NCBI GenBank assembly: GCA_040414485.1
Contig: JBEDUK010000010.1
Span: 1 to 64,000, forward strand
Direction: 5' to 3'
Length of the DNA stretch: 64,000 bases
From: JBEDUK01 sp040414485
GTDB lineage: Bacteria > Actinomycetota > UBA4738
Part shown: piece after piece, positions 8,282 to 17,090 of the stretch
How positions within the stretch are numbered: position 1 is the first letter of the stretch
Layout: every line of letters begins with the position of its first letter
Notes under the pieces: generated by a model
What the model was told of the DNA's origin: nothing
Database searches by the model: none
The model's input: only the letters and a program-made list of their open reading frames with translations
Program-made: the position numbers and the translations under genes

Positions 8282-9457
8282 GTGGAACGAGCGGTGATCG
8301 TGGAGGGCGCGCGGACGCCGATCGCGAAGTTCCTCGGCTCCTTCGCCGAGGTCCCCGCGGTTGACCTGGGCATCCACGCCACGAAGGCGGCCATCGAGCG
8401 CGCCGGCCTGCAACCGACGGACGTCGACGAGCTGATCTTCGGCCACGGCCGGCAGGCGGGGAACGGCCCCAATCCGGCCCGGCAGGTCTCGTACCGCAGC
8501 GGGCTCGGCGAGGACAAACCCGCGTTCACCGTGAACATGGCCTGCGGCAGCGGCACGAAGGCCATCCAGCTGGCGGCGGAGCAGATCATGCTCGGGAACG
8601 CCGAGGTGGTCGTCGCCGGCGGCCAGGAGAACATGACCCGGACCCCGTTCCTGCTGGACCGGATGCGGTTCGGCTACCGGATGGGGAACGCCACCGTCTA
8701 CGACGGCATGCAGAAGGACGGCTTCCTGGACCCGCTGTGCGGCCTGATCATGGGCGAGACGGCGGAGAACCTCGCGGTCCGGTACGGCATCTCGCGCGAG
8801 GAGTCGGACGAGTTCGCGCTTCGATCCCAGCAGAAGGCCGACGCGACATGGCACCGCCGCGCGAAGGAGATCGTGCCGTTCGAGGTGGCGGGGCCCAAGG
8901 GTTCCGTGACGCTCGTCGAAAGGGACGAGCACGTCCGGCCCGCCACGACGCTCGAGGGACTCGCCGCGCTGAAGCCCACGTTCAGCGCCGACGGCGTGGT
9001 GACCCCGGGCAACGCGAGCGGCATCACCGACGGCGCCGCCGCTGTGGTGCTGATGAGCGAATCCAGAGCGCACGCCGAAGGCCGTGAGCCGCTGGCCCGG
9101 GTGGTCGCCTACGCGAGTGCCGGCGTCGACCCCGCCTACATGGGGATCGGCGTGGTGCCTTCGACGAAGAAGGTCCTGGAGAAGACCGGGCTTGCGCTGC
9201 AGGACTTCGACGTGGTCGAGGTCAACGAGGCGTTCGCGCCGCAGGTTCTGGCCTGCGACCGGGAGCTGAAGTTCGACCACGAGAAGATGAATCCCAACGG
9301 CGGCGCGATCGCGCTCGGGCATCCGATCGGGATGACCGGCGCGCGGATCGTGCTGACGCTCGCGTACGAGATGCGCGAGCAGGGGTACGCGCTCGGCCTG
9401 GCCACGCTCTGCATCTCGGGTGGCCAGGGCATGGCGATGGTCCTCGAACGGTCCTAG
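8282..9457 (+). CDS. thiolase / acetyl-CoA C-acetyltransferase
   Basis: A 391-residue thiolase. The nucleophilic Cys is in NMACGSGTKAI near residue 88; NEAFAPQ, the His in GGAIALGHPIGMTGAR and the second Cys in LCISGGQG complete the active site. It condenses two acetyl-CoA or cleaves 3-ketoacyl-CoA; sequence alone does not decide between biosynthetic and degradative roles. The GTG start follows a TAGGAT -10-like box by 7 nt with no ribosome binding site, so it may be leaderless. A RAM-domain gene follows 29 nt later and is probably cotranscribed. Confidence 0.92.
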   Translation: MERAVIVEGARTPIAKFLGSFAEVPAVDLGIHATKAAIERAGLQPTDVDELIFGHGRQAGNGPNPARQVSYRSGLGEDKPAFTVNMACGSGTKAIQLAAEQIMLGNAEVVVAGGQENMTRTPFLLDRMRFGYRMGNATVYDGMQKDGFLDPLCGLIMGETAENLAVRYGISREESDEFALRSQQKADATWHRRAKEIVPFEVAGPKGSVTLVERDEHVRPATTLEGLAALKPTFSADGVVTPGNASGITDGAAAVVLMSESRAHAEGREPLARVVAYASAGVDPAYMGIGVVPSTKKVLEKTGLALQDFDVVEVNEAFAPQVLACDRELKFDHEKMNPNGGAIALGHPIGMTGARIVLTLAYEMREQGYALGLATLCISGGQGMAMVLERS

Positions 9458-9486
9458 ATCCGCGAGACACGACACGGGAGGCGCTC

Positions 9487-9780
9487 ATGGTCAACGCGGT
9501 CGTGCTGATCCAGTGCGACATCGATTCGATCGCCGAGGCCGCCGAGCAGATCGCCGGGATCGACGGCGTCTCGGAGGTCTATTCGGTCGCCGGCGAGTGG
9601 GACCTGGTCGCGATCATCCGCGTGACCGAGCACGAGGACCTCGCCCGCGTCATCCCGGGGGGCCTGGGCAAGGTCGAAGGGGTCGAGCGGACCGAAACGC
9701 TAATCGCGTTCCAGGTGTACTCGAAGCACGACCTCGAAGCGCTGTTCTCCCTCGGCTTCGACGAGGGCGCCGGAACTTAG
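9487..9780 (+). CDS. stand-alone Lrp/AsnC ligand-binding (RAM) domain protein
   Basis: A 97-residue protein made of only the RAM/ACT-like effector domain of Lrp/AsnC regulators (VNAVVLIQCD, GVSEVYSVAGEWDLVAIIRV, ETLIAFQVYS). No helix-turn-helix precedes it. Such proteins form oligomers that bind amino acids or other small ligands, and may modulate a full-length partner. It is preceded by GGGAGG at good spacing from the ATG. It follows the thiolase gene, and its stop overlaps the converging MMPL gene by 4 bp. Confidence 0.85.
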   Translation: MVNAVVLIQCDIDSIAEAAEQIAGIDGVSEVYSVAGEWDLVAIIRVTEHEDLARVIPGGLGKVEGVERTETLIAFQVYSKHDLEALFSLGFDEGAGT

Positions 9781-11975
9781 TCAGTCTGCTTTACCGTTTC
9801 GCCGGACGCGACCCCGGCAGGCAGCGCCGCTTCGTCCCGGTGCGACAGCGCGCTCGGCGCCCACACCTTCGGACCGATCCAGACCGTCAGTGCGGGCACG
9901 AGCAGCGTTCGAACCACCAGGGTGTCCAGCAGCACGCCGAACGCCACGATGAATCCGATCTCGGTGAGCGCCACGAGCGGAAGCACGCCCAGCACCGAGA
10001 ACGTCCCGGCCAGCACCACACCGGCCGACGTGATCACCCCGCCCGTCACGGCGAGCGCCTTCAGCATGCCTGGACGCGTCCCGATCTTCAGCGTCTCCTC
10101 GCGGGCGCGCGCCATCAGGAAGATGTTGTAGTCCACGCCCAGCGCCACCAGGAAGATGAACGCGAGCAGCGGTAACGACGCGTCCACCCCTTTGAACTTG
10201 AAGATGTAGTCGAACACCAGCACGCTTCCGCCGAGCGCCGCGAGGAACGACAGGATCACCGTCGCGATCAGCACCACCGAAACGACGACCGCCCGCAGAA
10301 GGATCGACAAGATGATGAACACGACCAGCAGGACGAGCGGCGCGATCACCAGGAAGTCGCGCTTCGCCGCGGTGTTCACATCGAGCTGGATCGCGGTCGG
10401 CCCGCCGACGAGTGCCCCGGGGCCCGCCGCGGATCTCACGGCTTCTCGGAGCTTGACGATGGTGTCCGTCGCCGCCGACGAGTACGGGTCGGCGGTGAGC
10501 ACCACCTCGAACTGGGCGAGGTTCGCCGTCTTCTGGATCGAGTTCGGATCCACGCCGGCGACGCCGGGAACCTTCGCCGCGGCCTCCATCGCCGCCTGGA
10601 GCTTCGACGGCGGCTGCACCAGCACCTCCGTCGGCGCGGAACTGCCCTCCGGATACGACTGCGCCAGCAGCTGCGCGCCGCGGACGGACTCGACGCTCCC
10701 CCGGAAGGCGTCCAGCGAGCTCAGGTTCGTGTTGATCCTGAACAGGCCCAGCGTCATGACCCCCAGCACGATCACCACGCCGACCGCGATCGGCCGGTAT
10801 CGACGTCCGATGGTCCGACCCACGCGCGCGTAGAAGCCCGTCTCGTCCTTCGACGGATCGCCGAAGTGCGGGACGAACGGCCAGAACACGCCGCGCGGCA
10901 GGATCACGAGCAGCGCCGGCAGCAGCGTCAGCATGGAGGCCAGCGCCAGGGCGATCCCGATCGCGCCCACCGGCCCCAGCCCGCGGTTGCTGTTCAGTTG
11001 CGCCGCGAGCAGGCAGAGCAGGCCGGCGATCACGGTCAGGCCGCTGGCCAGGATCGCGGGTCCGGCGCGGCCCAGCGCGAACTGCATCGCCTCGTGCTTG
11101 TTCTGATGGCGGCGCAGTTCCTCGCGATAGCGGGCGACGATCAGTAACGCGTAGTCCGTCCCCGCGCCGAAGACCAGCACCACGAGGATGCCGGAGGTCT
11201 CGCCGTTGATCACCACCCCGGACCTGGCCAGCCAGTAGGCCACGCCGCGCGCGACGTTGTCGGCGAAGAGCACGCAGATCAGCGGGACCAGCCACAGGAA
11301 GGGGCTCCGATACGTGATCAGCAGCAGGATCGCCACGATGATCACGCTCCACAGCAGGAGCGTCCCGTTGATGTTGCTGAACACCTTGATGGCGTCGGCG
11401 GAGAAGCCCGCGCCGCCGGTGACCGCCACATCCAGACCCGCCGGCGGCGGGTTGATCGCGCCGCGGATCGCCTTGACGTCATCCACGAGCAGCTGCCCGG
11501 CATCGGTGTCGCTCGGCGTCTTGATGGTGACGATCAGCAGCTGCGCATGGCCGTCCTTCGACGGCGGGCCGGGGGTCACGGCCACGATCGAAGGGAGGCC
11601 CAGCGCCTTGATCGCCTGCATGTTGTGCGCGAGCGTCGCGCGGTCCGCGTCGGTGAGCCCCGATTCGCGGTGGTAGATGATCACCGCCGGCACCGTGTCC
11701 GCCGACGGCAGCTGTTTCTGCAGGTCGATGACCTTCGTGGATTCGGCGCTCCCGGGCAGGTAGCTCGACTGCTCGTTCTTCGTGACGGATTCGAGCTTGT
11801 TCGCCGAACTGGAGATCAGGCCGCCGATCAGCAGCCAGAGGATCAGGACGAGCCACTTCGCCCGCTTGCCCGCGACGACGCCGAAGATCCGCTGCGCCCT
11901 GGCGTGCTCGCCACCCGGGGCGCCGTCCCCGAGCCGCCTGCCGTTGCCCGTCCCCTGCCCGTCGCCGGCCTGCAT
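9777..11975 (-). CDS. MMPL/RND-family membrane transporter
   Basis: A 732-residue RND-superfamily protein with about 12 membrane segments: one near residue 35, a large extracytoplasmic loop, then five segments, and the pattern repeated in the second half. GAGTDYALLIVARYREEL (first half) and ALGVDYNIFLMARAREE (second half) are the paired proton-relay segments typical of MmpL-like proteins. They export lipids or hydrophobic compounds using the proton gradient. The ATG at 11975 is chosen with GGGGAGG 11 nt before it. The nearby pimB and fadD genes would fit lipid export, but no substrate is shown. Confidence 0.88.
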   Translation of the reverse strand: MQAGDGQGTGNGRRLGDGAPGGEHARAQRIFGVVAGKRAKWLVLILWLLIGGLISSSANKLESVTKNEQSSYLPGSAESTKVIDLQKQLPSADTVPAVIIYHRESGLTDADRATLAHNMQAIKALGLPSIVAVTPGPPSKDGHAQLLIVTIKTPSDTDAGQLLVDDVKAIRGAINPPPAGLDVAVTGGAGFSADAIKVFSNINGTLLLWSVIIVAILLLITYRSPFLWLVPLICVLFADNVARGVAYWLARSGVVINGETSGILVVLVFGAGTDYALLIVARYREELRRHQNKHEAMQFALGRAGPAILASGLTVIAGLLCLLAAQLNSNRGLGPVGAIGIALALASMLTLLPALLVILPRGVFWPFVPHFGDPSKDETGFYARVGRTIGRRYRPIAVGVVIVLGVMTLGLFRINTNLSSLDAFRGSVESVRGAQLLAQSYPEGSSAPTEVLVQPPSKLQAAMEAAAKVPGVAGVDPNSIQKTANLAQFEVVLTADPYSSAATDTIVKLREAVRSAAGPGALVGGPTAIQLDVNTAAKRDFLVIAPLVLLVVFIILSILLRAVVVSVVLIATVILSFLAALGGSVLVFDYIFKFKGVDASLPLLAFIFLVALGVDYNIFLMARAREETLKIGTRPGMLKALAVTGGVITSAGVVLAGTFSVLGVLPLVALTEIGFIVAFGVLLDTLVVRTLLVPALTVWIGPKVWAPSALSHRDEAALPAGVASGETVKQTD

Positions 11976-12098
11976 GTGGAATGCCACCTCCCCGTGGGCC
12001 TTGCGCCTGTTCGCCGCCGGCCCAGACCGCACAGCCTATCGACTCACGGTCGGCGGGGGACGAACACGCGGTGAACGCGCTGTGCCGCCGGCGACCGC

Positions 12099-13112
12099 TC
12101 AGGACGCGTTCGACACCTCGACCCACCGCGCGAGGACGCCGGCGGCCTTGGTCGAGTCGACGGACTCCGCGGCGGCCCTGAGGCCGTCCTCGAGCCCTCC
12201 GACGATCCCGGCGACCGTCAGCGCGGCCGCCGCGTTCAGCAGGACGATGTCCCGGGCCGGCCCCTGTTCGCCGCCGAGCACGGCGCGGGCGACCTCGGCG
12301 TTCCGCGCCGGGTCGCCGCCCGCAAGATCACCTGGCTCGGCCAGCGGCAGACCGAGGGACCGGGGATCCAGTTCGAATTCGGGCTCCTCGCCGCCGACGT
12401 CGATCACGCGCGTCGGGCCCGTGGTGGTGATCTCGTCGATCCCGTCGCCGCCGCGGACGACGAACGCGCGCGCCCCGCGGTCGCGGAGCACGCCCGCCAG
12501 GACGGGCTGCATGCGCGCGTCGGCCACGCCGACCACCTGCGCGGCCGGGCGCGTGGGGTTGGTCAGCGGCCCGAGGAAATTGAACACCGTGGGGATGCCC
12601 ATCTCGCGTCGCGGAACGGCCGCGTGCGCCATCGACGCGTGGAAGACCGGCGCGAACATGAACGCGATGCCCACCTCGTGGAGACAGCGCGAGACGCCGT
12701 CGGGCTGCAGGGCCACGTTCACCCCGAGCGCCTCGAGCAGGTCGGCCGAACCGCACCGCGACGACGCCGCGCGATTGCCGTGCTTCGCCACGGTCGCGCC
12801 GGCGCCGGCCGCCACGATCGCCGAAATGGTCGAGACGTTGATGGTGCCGGCGCGGTCGCCGCCCGTCCCGCACGTGTCGACGACCGGACCGGGCGTCTGC
12901 ACCGGGGGCGCCAGTTCCAACATGATCGAGGCCAGCCCCGCCACCTCCTCGGCCGTCTCGCCCTTGGCGCGGAGCGCCACGACGAACGCCGCCACCTGCG
13001 ACGGCGTTGCCTCACCGGTCATGATGCGCTGCATGGCATCGGCCGCGACCTCGCGCGAGAGGTCCTGACCGGCGACGAGATGGCCGAGAGTTCCGGGCCA
13101 GAAGTCGGTCAC
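12099..13112 (-). CDS. trpD: anthranilate phosphoribosyltransferase
   Basis: A 337-residue TrpD that joins anthranilate to PRPP in tryptophan synthesis. DTCGTGGD (PRPP/Mg site) is near residue 78, KHGNRAASSRCGSAD near 108, and NFLGPLTNP near 178; the N-terminal helical domain is complete. The start is GTG, one nucleotide after the stop of a 35-codon gene, implying translational coupling. No other trp gene is nearby, as in the Rv2192c locus of mycobacteria, where trpD is also isolated. Confidence 0.95.
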   Translation of the reverse strand: MTDFWPGTLGHLVAGQDLSREVAADAMQRIMTGEATPSQVAAFVVALRAKGETAEEVAGLASIMLELAPPVQTPGPVVDTCGTGGDRAGTINVSTISAIVAAGAGATVAKHGNRAASSRCGSADLLEALGVNVALQPDGVSRCLHEVGIAFMFAPVFHASMAHAAVPRREMGIPTVFNFLGPLTNPTRPAAQVVGVADARMQPVLAGVLRDRGARAFVVRGGDGIDEITTTGPTRVIDVGGEEPEFELDPRSLGLPLAEPGDLAGGDPARNAEVARAVLGGEQGPARDIVLLNAAAALTVAGIVGGLEDGLRAAAESVDSTKAAGVLARWVEVSNAS

Positions 13113-13113
13113 G

Positions 13114-13221
13114 TCAGTGGAGCGCCCAGATCAGCACCGCCGCGATCATGGCCAGCCCGAAGGCGAACATGGCGAGGTCGGCGGGGCGGATCTTGCCCGG
13201 CTGCATCGGGTTGAAGCCCAT
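13114..13221 (-). CDS. small single-pass membrane protein (35 aa)
   Basis: A 35-residue peptide beginning MGFNPMQPGK, with a polar basic N-terminus and one hydrophobic helix (residues 14-32) ending IWALH. GGACAGG lies just upstream of the ATG (AAGGACAGGCA then ATG). The stop is one nucleotide from the trpD GTG. The MGFNP start, basic stretch and single helix look like a conserved family of tiny actinobacterial proteins, but I cannot name a function. It may serve simply in coupling, or anchor a partner. Confidence 0.6.
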   Translation of the reverse strand: MGFNPMQPGKIRPADLAMFAFGLAMIAAVLIWALH

Positions 13222-13256
13222 TGCCTGTCCTTCGTCTGCGCGCGTTTCGAACGACC

Positions 13257-13484
13257 CTACAGACGGTAGTAGTCGCGGAACTTCGGCGCCGAAAGCCAGC
13301 CGAGATGCTGGATGACGGTCGAAGCGAACGTCCTCGCCTCCGTCTCGTCCGAGCACGGTCGAACCGACACGACCGCGCCGTCGGCGTCCAGGATCCGGAC
13401 CTCCCAGCCGTGCTCGCCCCGGTCGACCTCCACCCTGTACAGGGAGGCCGCGGTCTCGTCGGGCCGAATGTCGGCGTCGGTCAT
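13257..13484 (-). CDS. hypothetical 75-aa protein
   Basis: The reading frame MTDADIRPDE to FRDYYRL begins with an ATG that overlaps the stop of the preceding gene by 4 nt (ATGA). It is a small alpha/beta domain with YRVEVDRGEHGWEVRILDAD and a helix EARTFASTVIQHLGWL; no Cys pair or membrane segment beyond one Cys. It looks like a compact conserved domain, unrecognised. The overlapping start shows it is expressed with its neighbours. Confidence 0.65.
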   Translation of the reverse strand: MTDADIRPDETAASLYRVEVDRGEHGWEVRILDADGAVVSVRPCSDETEARTFASTVIQHLGWLSAPKFRDYYRL

Positions 13485-13849
13485 CCGGTCGGCTCCGTCG
13501 CGCTCGCCGGGGCCGGGACCGGAGCCGATGGCGGTCCGGTGGTCGCGGCGCCCGCGACCGCCGGCTCCGTGGCCGGCGCTCCGGCGTTCAGCCGGTCCAC
13601 CCGCTCGCGCAGCGGGCCGATCAGCGATTCGGATTCGATCATCAGGTCCGGCGCCATGCCGATGATCCGGTCGAGCGCGTCCTGCAGCGCCGTGCCGGCG
13701 ATCTCCACCGCCTCGAGGCCCTCGCCGAGGATCGCGGTGTATTCGTTCGACAGCGGCCGCCCCGTCCACGGGTTGTGCCCGTGCGAGTCGACGACCTGAC
13801 GCACGAGGAACTCGCGCCCGCTCTCGCGGTCGTACAGGGTGATCTTCAC
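13481..13849 (-). CDS. hypothetical 122-aa protein with Pro/Ala-rich tail
   Basis: Starts at GTG 13849, with AAAGGAGG 4 nt upstream and overlapping the stop of the receiver gene (GTGA). The first 90 residues form a mixed domain (KITLYDRESGREFLVRQVVD, then a long helix ending LRERVDRLNAG); the last 30 are low-complexity Pro/Ala/Thr. I do not recognise the family. Its place directly after a receiver-domain gene suggests they act together, but no output domain is seen. Confidence 0.65.
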   Translation of the reverse strand: MKITLYDRESGREFLVRQVVDSHGHNPWTGRPLSNEYTAILGEGLEAVEIAGTALQDALDRIIGMAPDLMIESESLIGPLRERVDRLNAGAPATEPAVAGAATTGPPSAPVPAPASATEPTG

Positions 13850-14241
13850 CCGGCCTCCTTTGCAGGCTCCCCGGCGAGCCGCAGCAGCGCCTGCGCCAGC
13901 TCGAAGGGATCGACGGGCTTGAGGAACGCCACGTCCGCCCCCGCCCAATCCGCCAGCCACGCGTCCACCGAGCGTTCGAGCAGGATCACGATCCGGCCCG
14001 TGAACGGCGGCTCCGCGCCCCTGAGGTCCCTCGCCAACGCGAATGCACCCGCGCGAGAGGCGATTTCGTCCGCGATGACAATGTCCGGATCGCGCTTCCA
14101 CGCGAGCTGGATCCCACGCAGGCCGTTCGAGGCTTCGATCAGCTCGAACGGTTCCCGCGAGGCCGTGCGGCGAAGCGTTCGCGCGGTCAGCGCCACGGTC
14201 TCGCGCACCATCGGATCGGCGGAAACGAGCAGGACCCTCAT
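13846..14241 (-). CDS. stand-alone response-regulator receiver domain
   Basis: A 131-residue CheY-like domain. Acidic-pocket Asp in LLVSADP (about residue 9), the likely phospho-acceptor Asp in DIVIADEIA (about 58), and Lys in FLKPVDPFEL (about 108) are in the expected places. The usual Thr/Ser before the Lys strand is weakly conserved (VILLERS). No output domain follows, so it may bind a partner protein or be a pseudo-receiver. First gene of a tightly overlapping leftward cluster ending in trpD. The start at 14241 (MRVLLVSAD) fits the fold. Confidence 0.75.
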   Translation of the reverse strand: MRVLLVSADPMVRETVALTARTLRRTASREPFELIEASNGLRGIQLAWKRDPDIVIADEIASRAGAFALARDLRGAEPPFTGRIVILLERSVDAWLADWAGADVAFLKPVDPFELAQALLRLAGEPAKEAG

Positions 14242-14407
14242 GTCGCAGAGCATCCTACCCGAGGCATCGCGCCGCTCCGTCGGCCTCGCCAGGGCACCGT
14301 CCCAATCCGCGAAACGGCCGCGGCGAGCGGATAGGCTGTACCCCGGTTTCGTCAGCAGGGCGGGCCGGATCTCTCCTCACGACACCACGGGCCGAAGGGA
14401 GCATGGC

Positions 14408-15427
14408 GTGAAGCGAATCGGTGAGCAGCTGGTCGCCGAGTTCATCGGGACGATGCTGTACGTGTTCATCGCGGCCGGCACGGTCATCCTGTTCGGCCTG
14501 GCGCTCGGCAGCGGCGAGCTGGTCGCGCTGCTCCCCATCGCGCTGGCGGCCGGCCTCGGCATGTCGGTTCTGATCAGCAATACCGGGCACATCTCCGGCG
14601 GGCATCACAACCCGGCGGTGACCATCAGCATCTGGGTGGCCGGCAAGATCGAGGCCACCAGGGCGGGCCTGTACATCCTCGCCCAGTTGGCCGGCGCGGC
14701 CGCCGGCGCGGCGATCCTCGCCCTCGTCCTGCCGAAGACGTTGTGGACCCGCACGCACCTCGGAGCGACGCAGGTGAACACGCACCTCTTCGGCATCATC
14801 AACTTCTCGGCGGGCCGCGCGGTGTTCCTGGAGGCGATCCTGACGTTCGTGTGGGTCTACACCGTGTTCGCCACGGCGGTGGACGACGAGGGATCGTTCA
14901 AGGTGCTCCGCGGCGTGCCGATCGGGATCGCCATCGCGGTGAGCATCCTGGCCGGCGGCTACTTCACGGGCGGATCGATGAACCCGGCCAGGACGTTCGG
15001 TCCGGCCCTCCTCTCGGGCTCGTGGACGAACTTCTGGGTGTACATCGTCGGTCCGATCACGGGCGGGATCCTGGCCGCGTCGGTGTACTGGTTCGCGTTC
15101 CTGCGCGACCGCGGCGACTATGCGCTGGAAGAGGTCGCGGCGGCCGAGACGGGCGGCGAGGAGGCCGTGCTCAAGACCGTGATCGATTCGGAGACGGAGT
15201 CGGCCGTCCACGAGACGATCCTCGAGGACGTCGAGGACTCGGCCGCGGCAGACGTCCCCTCCACGGGCGCCGCCTCGACCCCGGGAACCGGTTCCGCGGG
15301 AAGCGCCACGGCGACGGACCCGGCCGCAAGCGGCACCACGGCCGGCGAAACCGGGACGACGGGGACGACGGGAACGCCGTCCCCCGCGGCTCCGCCACAC
15401 CACACGGACGAGACGCCCGGGTCGTAG
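14408..15427 (+). CDS. aquaporin / MIP-family channel with acidic C-terminal tail
   Basis: A 339-residue channel. Six membrane helices and the two NPA half-helices are visible: HHNPAVT near residue 70 and GSMNPARTFG near 195. The second-loop Arg of the selectivity filter follows NPA. The region between favours a water-type aquaporin over a glycerol facilitator, but this is not certain. The last 80 residues (from about 260) are acidic and then Thr/Gly/Pro-rich, presumably disordered in the cytoplasm, and longer than usual. GTG at 14408 is preceded by AGGGAG. Confidence 0.88.
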   Translation: MKRIGEQLVAEFIGTMLYVFIAAGTVILFGLALGSGELVALLPIALAAGLGMSVLISNTGHISGGHHNPAVTISIWVAGKIEATRAGLYILAQLAGAAAGAAILALVLPKTLWTRTHLGATQVNTHLFGIINFSAGRAVFLEAILTFVWVYTVFATAVDDEGSFKVLRGVPIGIAIAVSILAGGYFTGGSMNPARTFGPALLSGSWTNFWVYIVGPITGGILAASVYWFAFLRDRGDYALEEVAAAETGGEEAVLKTVIDSETESAVHETILEDVEDSAAADVPSTGAASTPGTGSAGSATATDPAASGTTAGETGTTGTTGTPSPAAPPHHTDETPGS

Positions 15428-15448
15428 GGAGCCGCGGTCAGGCGATCC

Positions 15449-17002
15449 TCACCGGGACGGCCAAGCCCGATACGAGGGCACCGGCGGGCAGCACCAGATT
15501 GCCGCCGTCGCCGAGCCTGGGACCGTGAGTCCGAGGGTCAGGCGGGGGTTCACGGCTTCGTGCCCAGCCCATCCCAAGGAGCTCCGGCCCAGGATCCACC
15601 GGCCGTCCGGTGACCAGGACGCCGACGCCATGGTGAGGCGTTCGCCGGTCCAGCCGCGCGGCCCTTCGGCGAGCACCGTGACGGGCGTTCCGTCGTGGTC
15701 GGCGCCGTCGACCAGCAGCATCCGGCCGTCCGGCGACCATGACAGGGACCGTGTGATGAGCCCTTCGGAGCCCCTCACGTCGAACATGTGACGAGCGAGG
15801 ACGGCGAAGACCAGGACGCGGCCCGGGTTCGCGTCGTCGCCCCGGATGGCGACGGCAAGCCATCCGGGACCCATCGCGGGCGACCACGCCATCGCGGACA
15901 CGGGACAGGAGGAGCCCCATTTCGTCCGGAGCCCACTCATTCCCGGGATCTTCATGATGGTCGCGGTCGCGCCGGTTCCGGCGTCGACGGAGACGATCGA
16001 ACGGCAGTCCCGCGAGACCGTCGCGAGGTATCCGGTGCCCGCGTCGGGAGGGCCCCAGGCGATCGGTCCGGCGTCGGGCAGGTCGAGGACCCTTCCCCCA
16101 CGCATGTCGACGACCCGGGTCACACCCGTTCGCCGGGTTCCGGAACGGGCGGTGAACGCCACGAACCTGCCGTCCGGGGACCACGACGGCATGCATGCGG
16201 GGACCGACGGTCCCGACCACACGACCTCACCCCCGACGAGCACGACGACCATGTGCGGATCCCGTCCCGAACAGGCGGCGACGACCCCGCCGTCACGCGG
16301 GAACGCGACATCCCGAACCGGACCGGGCAGTTCCCATGACCCCGGCAGGACGCGCAGCGAGCCGTCCTTTCGGATGACGCCCAGACGTGAGCCGTCCGGA
16401 CTCTGCACCACGCGGGCCGCCAGGCCCCCGACGGCCAGGCCTCGTGCGCGGGCACCGGACCCGGCGGCCATCCGAAGCCCCCCGTCGGCGCCGCCCAGGA
16501 TGTAGACGACGCGTTCGGGCAGCGAATCGATCTCCTGGGCCTCCTGAGCGGCGCGAGCGTCCGCGCCGTGATGGATCGACAGGGGTGGGTTCGACGCAAC
16601 CGGTCCCATGAGAAGCCCGGCGACCACGAACAGGATCACCAGAATGGCGGCCGCCGCACCTACCGGATGCGCCAGGCGATGGCGTCGCCGGCGGCGCCGC
16701 CCGGGGGCATCGTCGCTCGCCGCGACCGTCGAGCCGGTCGGCTCGGTGTCCGGCCGCGGTTCAGGCACCTCCTGCGGCGCCGGCGGCACCGTGACCGGCG
16801 CCCGCCCGTCCTGACCCGCCTCTCGCGGCAGGCGCGCGATGGCCGCGGCACTCAGGTCCGCGGATCGCTCCGGCTCAGACTCGGGGGGTTCGATGCGAAG
16901 AACGGGCACGCCGCACCGGGGACATCGTTCGGCCGATGAACGACCGACCCACTCGCAGCGAGGGCACCACCACTCATCCGCGCTCGGCTCGCTCTGACTC
17001 AC
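15449..17002 (-). CDS. zinc-ribbon, single-TM, beta-propeller protein
   Basis: A 517-residue protein with an unusual order of parts: a CPRC...CPRCG zinc ribbon (residues 13-32), a Pro/Glu-rich linker, an RRRRRRH patch, one membrane helix (about 114-133), and a C-terminal propeller with repeated SWSPDGR blades (TolB/PD40-like). The start is GTG 17002, because GGAAGGAG lies 8 nt upstream, rather than the ATG 18 nt earlier. The topology implied is zinc ribbon inside, propeller outside. Function unknown; propellers of this type bind proteins or sugars. Converges on the aquaporin gene. Confidence 0.75.
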   Translation of the reverse strand: MSQSEPSADEWWCPRCEWVGRSSAERCPRCGVPVLRIEPPESEPERSADLSAAAIARLPREAGQDGRAPVTVPPAPQEVPEPRPDTEPTGSTVAASDDAPGRRRRRRHRLAHPVGAAAAILVILFVVAGLLMGPVASNPPLSIHHGADARAAQEAQEIDSLPERVVYILGGADGGLRMAAGSGARARGLAVGGLAARVVQSPDGSRLGVIRKDGSLRVLPGSWELPGPVRDVAFPRDGGVVAACSGRDPHMVVVLVGGEVVWSGPSVPACMPSWSPDGRFVAFTARSGTRRTGVTRVVDMRGGRVLDLPDAGPIAWGPPDAGTGYLATVSRDCRSIVSVDAGTGATATIMKIPGMSGLRTKWGSSCPVSAMAWSPAMGPGWLAVAIRGDDANPGRVLVFAVLARHMFDVRGSEGLITRSLSWSPDGRMLLVDGADHDGTPVTVLAEGPRGWTGERLTMASASWSPDGRWILGRSSLGWAGHEAVNPRLTLGLTVPGSATAAIWCCPPVPSYRAWPSR

Positions 17003-17090
17003 GCGGATCGCTCCTTCCATCCGGGTCGGGCTCGCCGGCGCCCGTATGATACGCGCGCCCCCCGAGCCGCTCGGGCCGCGAAGCACGCTC

